DNA of 64,000 bases, from contig NC_089742.1 in assembly GCF_040412425.1 (NCBI RefSeq), positions 75,352,125 to 75,416,124 on the forward strand, given 5' to 3'. The first letter of the stretch is position 1, and each line of letters starts with the position of its first letter. Source of the DNA: Macrobrachium rosenbergii. Its lineage: Eukaryota > Arthropoda > Malacostraca > Decapoda > Palaemonidae. The position numbers were made by a program, and so were the translations under genes. Below, piece by piece: positions 54,962-64,000 of this stretch. The notes beneath the pieces were generated by a model. It worked only from the letters and a program-made list of their open reading frames with translations, was not told the DNA's origin and searched no databases.

Positions 54962-55278
54962 TGTGTGTGTGTGTTTATAAACTGTAATAGCCGGTTGAAA
55001 TAGAACTTCATTTGAATGCAGAAAAATAACAATTTTAATTTTAAATACTGGAACATTTTCTAGAGGAAAATACCAAAAATAATCCAAGTTCAAAATGAAC
55101 AAACCTTCATTTTCGACTGGAATCATCAAAGCCACGAACTGCAGCGACACAATAAGCTGTAGTTCGACGTTTAACCGAAGCAGAAAGGGAAGGAAGAATA
55201 ATTAAAACACGTGGAACGTGAAGAGACATTCATTCTCGACCAGGATTGGACCCGAGTGAAACAAATCATTCTTTTTAG

Positions 55279-55668
55279 TTTCCTGTAAAAGAAAACTACT
55301 GAGATAGCAATTTGTCTGTCCGTCCGCACTTTTTCTGTCTGCCCTCATGCCTCAAAAACTACTGAGGCTAGAGGGCTGCAAATTGGTATGGTGATCATCC
55401 ACCCACCAATCATCAAACATACCAAATTGCAGCCCTCTAGCCGCAGTAGTTTTTATTTTATTTAAGGTTAAAGTTAGCCATGATCGTGCTTCTGGCAACT
55501 ATATAGGACAGGCCACCACCGGGCCGTGGTTAAAGTTTCATGGGCCGCGGCTCATACGGCATTATACCGAGACCACCGAAAGATAGATCTATTTTCGGTG
55601 GCCTTGAATATACGCTGTACAGAAAACTCGACTGCGCCGAAGAAACTGCGGCGCATTTTTTACTTGTT
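55279..55668. mobile_element. Dispersed noncoding element, copy A
   Basis: It starts with the small palindrome AGTTTCCTGTAAAAGAAAAC, includes the hairpin CTACTGAGGCTAGAGGGCTG with its complement about 60 bp on, and ends GCGCATTTTTTACTTG. Copy B at 44450-44870 is the same family reversed. No coding capacity. Class unknown. Confidence 0.82.
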
Positions 55669-55875
55669 TCTTTCTTTTAACTGATAGCCAACGTCGTAAC
55701 ACGGATGTTCCGTGTCGCGAGTTACAAAACATCATTAATAGATGATGTATAATCGCGATAAATTACCGATTCTTAACTCAGGCGACCCCCGAGGCCACAG
55801 CTGGCCAGTTCAAGATGAAACCGGGAGGTCGCTCCGAAGGATACTCAAGGTCGCCCCGGCATTTTACTCCTATGA

Positions 55876-55877
<2 letters not shown>

Positions 55878-55926
<49 letters not shown>

Positions 55927-56081
55927 GCTAACCCCCTCACGTTGGTCCTCCCCCTTACTCACAAATACCCCCTTTATAACTCTCTCTCTCTCTCTCTCTC
56001 TCGGTATTATTTCTCAGCCATACCACTCGCCATGACGCCTATATTTTACAAGATCAGGAGTTCCTCGTTAAGCGAATTCCC

Positions 56082-56134
<53 letters not shown>
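55878..56134. repeat. (TC)n microsatellites
   Basis: TC runs at 55878-55924, 55981-56002 and 56085-56134. Confidence 0.96.
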
Positions 56135-56137
<3 letters not shown>

Positions 56138-56189
56138 AGTCACTGTGATTTTCTCCTAATTTAGTTATCATTATGCTTACCATTGGTGC

Positions 56190-56465
56190 CACTACCACTA
56201 CTAGTACTCCTACTACTACTATCACCACTACTACCCCTACTATTACTGCAACTACCACCACTCCTCCTTCTGCTACTACCGCTACTACTACTCCTACTAC
56301 TACTACTACTACCACCACTGCTACTACTCTTACTACTACTACCGCTGCTATTACTACTCCTACTAATACTACCACTACTACTACTACTACCTATACCACT
56401 ACTCCTGCTACTACTACTACCACTACCACTACTACTACTGCTACTGCTACTACTACCACTACTAA
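56190..56465. repeat. (ACT)n trinucleotide array
   Basis: About 275 bp of imperfect ACT with ACC, GCT and CCT variants. It is open in all three forward frames with Thr-, Leu- or Tyr-rich translations, which is a composition effect, not a gene. Confidence 0.95.
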
Positions 56466-56673
56466 TCATGATCATCATTAATCAACCTTACCTCAATAAT
56501 TGTTCCTATTACCATTATCACATATATACAAGTACCATTACTACGGCTACTACAATCACCGATAACAGTAGTCCTCCTTAAATTACAACAATAGTGAAAA
56601 TAACAATGATGTGTATAATCCTCATGATTGTTTGATTATTATGGCCGTTTTCTCTCTCTGAGAAGCAATACAT

Positions 56674-56675
<2 letters not shown>

Positions 56676-56739
<64 letters not shown>

Positions 56740-56796
56740 CATATATATATGTAAATATATACATACGTATGTACAGTATATATATGTATATATATG

Positions 56797-56859
<63 letters not shown>

Positions 56860-57043
56860 ACAAAATCCATGAAGCAAAGAGAAACAAGTGAAGGACAACA
56901 GTCGAAAGGCCTCGCAACACTCCATTGTTTCTCTTTCCTTCGTGGATTTTGTCTTTATTTATATATTCATCATGTTCCATATTTTCGTGATTCAGTTATA
57001 CATACACACACACACATATATATATAAATATATATATACACAC

Positions 57044-57112
<69 letters not shown>
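56676..57112. repeat. (TA)n arrays and a hairpin
   Basis: TA at 56676-56733, 56800-56855 and 57053-57112. Between them AAAGACAAAATCCATGAAGC AAAGAGAAAC at 56856 is matched in inverted form at 56927-56958. Confidence 0.9.
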
Positions 57113-57118
<6 letters not shown>

Positions 57119-57487
57119 AAAAAAAATAATAACCTAGTGAAAGCAAATAATAGCAAAACAGAGTTCAGTAATGTACTTGATATAAAGTAGTCGATATTTT
57201 TAACTGACGTACCCCTGACACGCCGGCATTCATAAAGTGACGACAACCTGTCGGTAATTTTATACTGGACACTTTACAGAATCTATTTCCGCGTTAGCCT
57301 GTGTTTGTGTTTGTGTTTGTATGTTTGTGTGTGTGTGTGTGAGCTTAGGAATTTGAATTTTCCCTCGTGAGAGGATAGTTTATTGGACACCCCTTCCCCC
57401 CATCTGTGAGAGGCGTAGTATCAGTAAAATATACATATACAGGACGCCCAAGAGGGCTTTAACATTGAAGTAAGTACAGTTCGAGCT

Positions 57488-57748
<261 letters not shown>

Positions 57749-58245
57749 ATTTACATTTATATAAAAAACCGACAAAAGAAGAAGTGATACCCTCTCCTAA
57801 AGGAACACTCGCCTGAGGTTGAATAATAGCAGTAACAATAACGTAATATCACATACATGTCAGCCGAAATAATAACAATAATGACAATAATAGTGGTAAA
57901 AACGCATACACATACCAGGCACTAATAATAAGTACGGAGAATATATACATATTCTTTGCAGTTGCCCAAAACTGCTCTGTTTTGGATCACATAACGCAGA
58001 AGTGGAATAAAAATCGACAGTATTTTGCAGCAGTTATTCCACTGCGAGTCAGTCTCATCTCACTGAATTCAAACGGCTCTTTCCTCTGAATGCCCCTCAT
58101 ACAATCGGTGTTGTTGATACAGGCTTTGGTTTAGACTGACGGTCGATTCTATCTTGCTTTTTAAACTGTCACATTGTGTGCATCAATGTTTGTATGTATG
58201 GACTGTAAAATGTACATGTGTGTGGGTTGTTTAGGTATACGAATG

Positions 58246-59000
<755 letters not shown>

Positions 59001-59329
59001 TGTTTTGAAATGCTCTTTATTTTCAGTCTTTGCCTCTCTCTCTCTCTCTCCCGTGCATCTCTGGAATGCAACCAGGATATTCTACTATGCAGAAGGCGAA
59101 CGAGTCTCGGCCGATACTTTAGGTATCGCGTTAGAAAACAAACTGTGTAAACAGTTGAAGGCTCACGCGAGGCGCTCAAGGGCTTTTTTTTATCCTTTTA
59201 TTTTCATTGTTTTTTATTTTTATCTGAATTGCCGGAGATCCGAGAATCTCATCTCCTGTGAGGAGTCGTCATATTGCTTCCAAAAATAAAATGTAATCCA
59301 GGATGATATTCAATGCGGAACGTTGTTGG

Positions 59330-59331
<2 letters not shown>

Positions 59332-59402
<71 letters not shown>

Positions 59403-59480
59403 ATATATGCATACATATTTATATATGCATACATATATATACATATATACATACATATATATATATATATACATACATAT
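59332..59480. repeat. (TA)n array
   Basis: TA run followed by CATA variants. Confidence 0.95.
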
Positions 59481-60002
59481 ATATATATATATGTATGTTT
59501 GTTTTTATGTTATTTTTGTTTATGTGTGTGTGCGTGTGATGTCTAAATGTTTGAAGATGAATATAAGGCAGACAAGAAAATGTTTAACTAAAGGCAGTAA
59601 ACAAGAATGACATCCCTAAAATAATAAGTAAATTGGAAAAGCGCGCAGTAAAAGAAAATAATAATCAATATAACTAGAAAAGTGTTATCTTGCCAATGTG
59701 ACAGAAATTAATATTTTAAACGTGTATACATTAAGTGGAAGGAGCTATTAAGCTCACAAAATGATCCTGAACAGGCAGGCTTTGTAATGACGAGAGTTAT
59801 ACGGAAATGAAGATGACGACTTATGAAATCCAAGGTGCGCTTCAAAATGACGGCGATATCAAGGTCACTTCGCAGCCGCTTCGTGCTTCTTGCAAGCACA
59901 TCACGTTGCTCAGCATTTTCTAGTTCGAGTTTTGTGACAGTCAAATATGCTTCATTGTCTACCGATTGGATATATTACACACATAAAGATAATTATGTGG
60001 AA

Positions 60003-60296
60003 TATAGGAATGGAATGGAATATGGAATTTAGGCCAAAGGCCAAGCACTGGGACCTATGAGGTCATTCAGCGCTGAAAGGGAAACAGTAGAAAGGTTGGA
60101 AAGGTGTAACAGGAGGAAAACCTCAAAGCAGTTGCACTATGAAACAAGTATTAGGAGAGGGTGGATAGCAAGATGGAAGAGAGAATATGAATGGAAGTAC
60201 AGTAAAAGGAACGAAAGGGGCTGCAGCTAGGGGCCGAAGGGACGCTGCAAAGAACCTCACGCGGTGCACTGTAGGCACTAACCCCCCCACCGGGAA
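60003..60296 (+). repeat. 300-bp dispersed repeat, copy g
   Basis: It starts with GGAATGGAATGGAATATGGA, then the ATTTAGGCC block, TGAGGTCATTCAGCGCTGAA, GTGTAACAGGAGGAAAACCT, GGGCCGAAGGGACGCTGCAA and a CCCCCCCACCGGG end. The CACCACATGAGGTGC palindrome near the end is partly deleted. Confidence 0.9.
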
Positions 60297-61358
60297 GATA
60301 AATATGTCGAGGCAAATTACAACTAGCAGGCTTTGGAATCCACAGGGCAAACCCACAGACTCTGAACCTCTAACTTGGCGGCCACCCATTTCCTTCACCC
60401 GTTTTCCTACTGAAAACTTTCTGGTCCGAGTTTTGGAACGAAACTGAGAAACTGTTCATCCCCGCCAGGACTCGAACTTGAGTCAGGAGAGGCAGTAGTC
60501 ATTCCAAAAACTCAGATACAATTTGTCTTCCATTGGAATATTCATTCAAATGTTTCACAATTACAATAATAATGGTTTCTATAACTTCCGCAAGTTAAAT
60601 GGAACCATTGGTTTGCTAATTCGTGAAATATGCGGAAAGGCATCTTCAAAGGTCCTTTGTGGATTCATATTGATCTGTAAGGATTGTCTTCCTCTCTAAA
60701 TAGTGTCTTTGTCGACTCCCTTCGCTCCCAAACCTTTCACTTTTCGTTTGTCCTTCCTGCTGTAAAGGCAAAGTCTTGCCCTCTTGTTTGCTAGGCCTCG
60801 AGGATGACAACGGAAAACACACTGCAACATCGAAGACTTTCTGTCAAAGATCGTTTTGACAAGAGCGAAAAGTCTTTCACTACATCAAAATGATGTAACA
60901 TACAGCTGAGCTACATAAAATCTACATGGAGCTGTGAAGGAAGAACAAACCTTTGTATGAGACAGACTGATAGGGAATAGCAGTACACAAACGTGTTAAT
61001 AAATCTTGTTTGTGTACTTGTGACTGCATTTCTACTACTTTAAGTACTTTGTGCTCCTGTCCGTTCACTTTTCAGTCTTCGCTGAATTTCTAAGTACGAA
61101 GATAAACAATGGGATGCCATGATGTCTGACCGATGTTAGTGAAGAAAACCGCTCAGACACTACATGATAACAGTAATTAAACATGCGAATGACATAGACG
61201 TGGTCTGTGGAACTGTAGATGTTCAATTAAACCGGTGATTTACACAATTTGGTCGAACAAGGAGAAAATGCAGTTTTACACTTTTTGTAAAGAATGTGGT
61301 CACCTGAACCCACTGGGCAAATCCGACAGTTATTGCGATGTAAAAATAAATACTTTGC

Positions 61359-61368
<10 letters not shown>
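60297..61368. other. Nothing recognised
   Basis: No exon, RNA gene or repeat family could be supported here. Confidence 0.45.
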
Positions 61369-61427
<59 letters not shown>

Positions 61428-61507
61428 AACAAAAATAGCATACGTTTTTTCCTTGTACTCTTTTGCATTGGCTTGATCGAAAGCCGCCACCAACAACAGA
61501 ATTTAAA

Positions 61508-61571
<64 letters not shown>

Positions 61572-61801
61572 GGGGTGTTTTAAATGTATGGAATATGGTC
61601 TTTTCGTAGAAGGCCAACTAAGATCTTGCATATAATCCTACCGGGCCCGCCCTTGTCTCTCACTAAATCAAATATCGAATTATTCATGATGAAAAACCTT
61701 TGAGTCCCTGTGCGTCGATAACAACACCAAGGAAATGCCACGAGAGCCTCTTCAAAGTAGCGTTCAAAAGATTACTGAAAGAGAAAATCCCGGATGCAGG
61801 T

Positions 61802-61873
<72 letters not shown>

Positions 61874-61924
61874 GGCGGGAATTGAGAACTGTACGGAATG
61901 TAGTTTTATTGTAGGACATTGGGT

Positions 61925-61968
<44 letters not shown>

Positions 61969-62026
61969 TGAGGCGGGAATTGAGAACTGTACGGAATGTT
62001 GTTTTATTTTTTGTAGGACATTGGGT

Positions 62027-62093
<67 letters not shown>

Positions 62094-62147
62094 GGCGGGA
62101 ATTGAGAACTGTACGGAATGTAGTTTTATTTTTGTAGGACAATGGGT

Positions 62148-62182
<35 letters not shown>
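61369..62182. repeat. (GA)n arrays with a repeated non-GA spacer
   Basis: GA at 61369-61422, 61516-61568, 61804-61870, 61927-61967, 62028-62090 and 62150-62182. The spacer TGAGGCGGGAATTGAGAACT GTACGGAATG, TTTTATT, GTAGGACATTGGGTTA occurs three times (from 61871, 61968 and 62091), giving a 100-125 bp higher-order unit. The variable part is the GA length. Confidence 0.94.
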
Positions 62183-62186
<4 letters not shown>

Positions 62187-62625
62187 GAAAATATCGCTTC
62201 CAGAGACACTGTCAAAAGGGAAAATCAGACAAATAAACGATAACAAAGAAGAAAAGAAGTTCTTTAGAGTGTGCAGGTATTGGAGATGAGAGGTCAAAGG
62301 TCAAAAAGAGGCGCCTGGGGTATGATGGTAGCAGTAGTAGTAATAGCAGTAGTAGTAGTAGTGGAGATGAAATGACTACGAGGAAGAACCGTAACTCATA
62401 AAGTGTGAGGAACTAGCAATTCCACTAACGCAGAGAAACAAATATGCGAGGAATAAACACAAGGAATGAAGCTAAGCTCCAAAGAGTGAGAAGAAGGAAT
62501 AATAAAAAAAGGGTGAAAATAAAGAGGAGACGAAGAGGAAGAAAAAGGAAAAGAGAGAAAAAAAAGGTATAATTGTGATCCCGTGGGAACACTCGGGCAA
62601 AACGGCCTTCACGAGACCTTCCCAA

Positions 62626-62656
<31 letters not shown>

Positions 62657-63380
62657 ATGCCGGACTTCTTTCAGGGTAAAGATTTTTGTTAGTACTTTAC
62701 TCCAGCCATTAATTAAGAGCCATAACTAGGGGAGGGACCATCGTTATGACACCAACCAAGTGTCCAAAAACAAGCGAAGGAGCACAACAGCGCAAGAATG
62801 TCCTGTTCAGAGTGGCGACATGAGTCCTCAAGAACCGGTGTCAACAACACTTTGCCGGGAATTGATAAAATATTGCAGGCTGCCGCCCCTACAGGTAGAT
62901 GACACTCCACCCTGATTCATGAGCGTCAGAACAATACGCTCCACAACTGATATATTGTTCCACATCGGCCCAAATAGAATCGTCACAGAGCAGGCTTAAA
63001 TTAGTACGCGAAAGAAAAAAAAGCACGTTAGTCAATGCGTCATTCGACTTTGATGAGATCTTTGATGAAAGCAAGTTGCATTACCGCGCCCTATTGCTCG
63101 GTTTTGTTTTGAATTGATCTAAAGGACAAAAGGATCAGTAGTGGGAGCAAACAATTCGTGGAATTCGACGTGAATAGAGATCGGAAGGTTGCGACAGACC
63201 TTGCCTCAGCCAGCTCCCAAGGAACGGAGAGAGGAACACCACCAGGAAAACATTCCGCGCAACATAATTGCACGCTTTATGTATATAAATGTGCTTCTAT
63301 ATTTACACTAGCGGAATGTGTGCATATGTGTGTAAACACGCATACAGACACTGACACACACACATATGTATATATACATA
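62183..63380. other. Nothing firmly recognised
   Basis: Minor GTA tract at 62325-62362 and TC run at 62631-62655. The minus strand at about 62780-62880 contains ILSIPGKVLLTPVLEDSC, reminiscent of a reverse-transcriptase SIPGKV segment, too short to call. Confidence 0.4.
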
Positions 63381-63907
<527 letters not shown>

Positions 63908-64000
63908 ATTATAATAGCCACAATACCCTCTTAACTTCTCGAATTCTTTGCGCTTTTTGGATACGCTTGTCGCTACAAAGCCATAAGATCCAAGTGCAAG

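Noticed and set aside
56173..56581. Thr-, Leu- and Ser-rich frames on both strands
   Set aside because: They are translations of the (ACT)n array.
62780..62910. Short reverse-transcriptase-like segment ILSIPGKVLL on the minus strand
   Set aside because: The match is limited to a few residues and neighbouring motifs are absent; it is noted only as a possible LINE scrap.

Overview
The window reads as animal nuclear DNA, most likely from a decapod crustacean. It has GT-AG introns, very dense (TA)n, (GA)n and (CA)n microsatellites, tRNA-derived SINEs with target-site duplications, non-LTR retrotransposon tails ending in (AAT)n, MITEs, and a decayed FLYWCH/MULE-type transposase. I see no operon, Shine-Dalgarno site, CRISPR array, rRNA gene or functional tRNA gene. 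The decapod assignment rests on repeat style and is inference.

One host gene can be supported. It lies on the minus strand and spans about 663-41950 as eleven exons: 41832-41950, 41192-41421, 39141-39328, 27307-27496, 25414-25510, 23512-24177, 22834-23004, 16794-16940, 14862-14975, 1512-1637 and 663-797. Every junction has a GT donor and an AG acceptor, and the reading phase agrees across all ten introns. The joined fragment is 726 residues plus a split first codon, ending at a TGA. It encodes a pleckstrin-homology (PH) domain, a Ser/Pro/Gly-rich linker, then two PDZ-type folds at the C terminus. This suggests a membrane-associated scaffold or adaptor. I do not recognise the family by name. 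The 5' end lies upstream of 41950 and was not found.

Region by region: 1-14.9 kb holds the last three exons, a 2.1-kb minisatellite (4.5-6.6 kb), a cluster of a 300-bp dispersed repeat (9-11.8 kb), the antisense MULE relic (12.25-13.6 kb) and a 24-bp minisatellite. 14.9-27.5 kb holds six exons, a 1.1-kb foldback element, and a 5.3-kb satellite of roughly 81-bp units that runs to the donor of exon 7. 27.5-42 kb holds a long intron full of SINE, LINE-tail, foldback and MITE copies, followed by the three exons of the PH region. 42-64 kb shows no host exon I can support. It contains LINE relics, a large tail-to-tail palindrome (45.25-46.72 kb), SINEs, further 300-bp repeats and very long microsatellites.

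The most unusual pattern is at the splice sites. At four of the ten donors (exons 4, 5, 7 and 9) the intron begins with, or within about 20 bases of, a tandem-repeat array. At exon 5 the donor itself is present three times in frame at 30-bp spacing. I found no evidence of an undescribed defence or mobile system beyond these repeat and splice-site structures.
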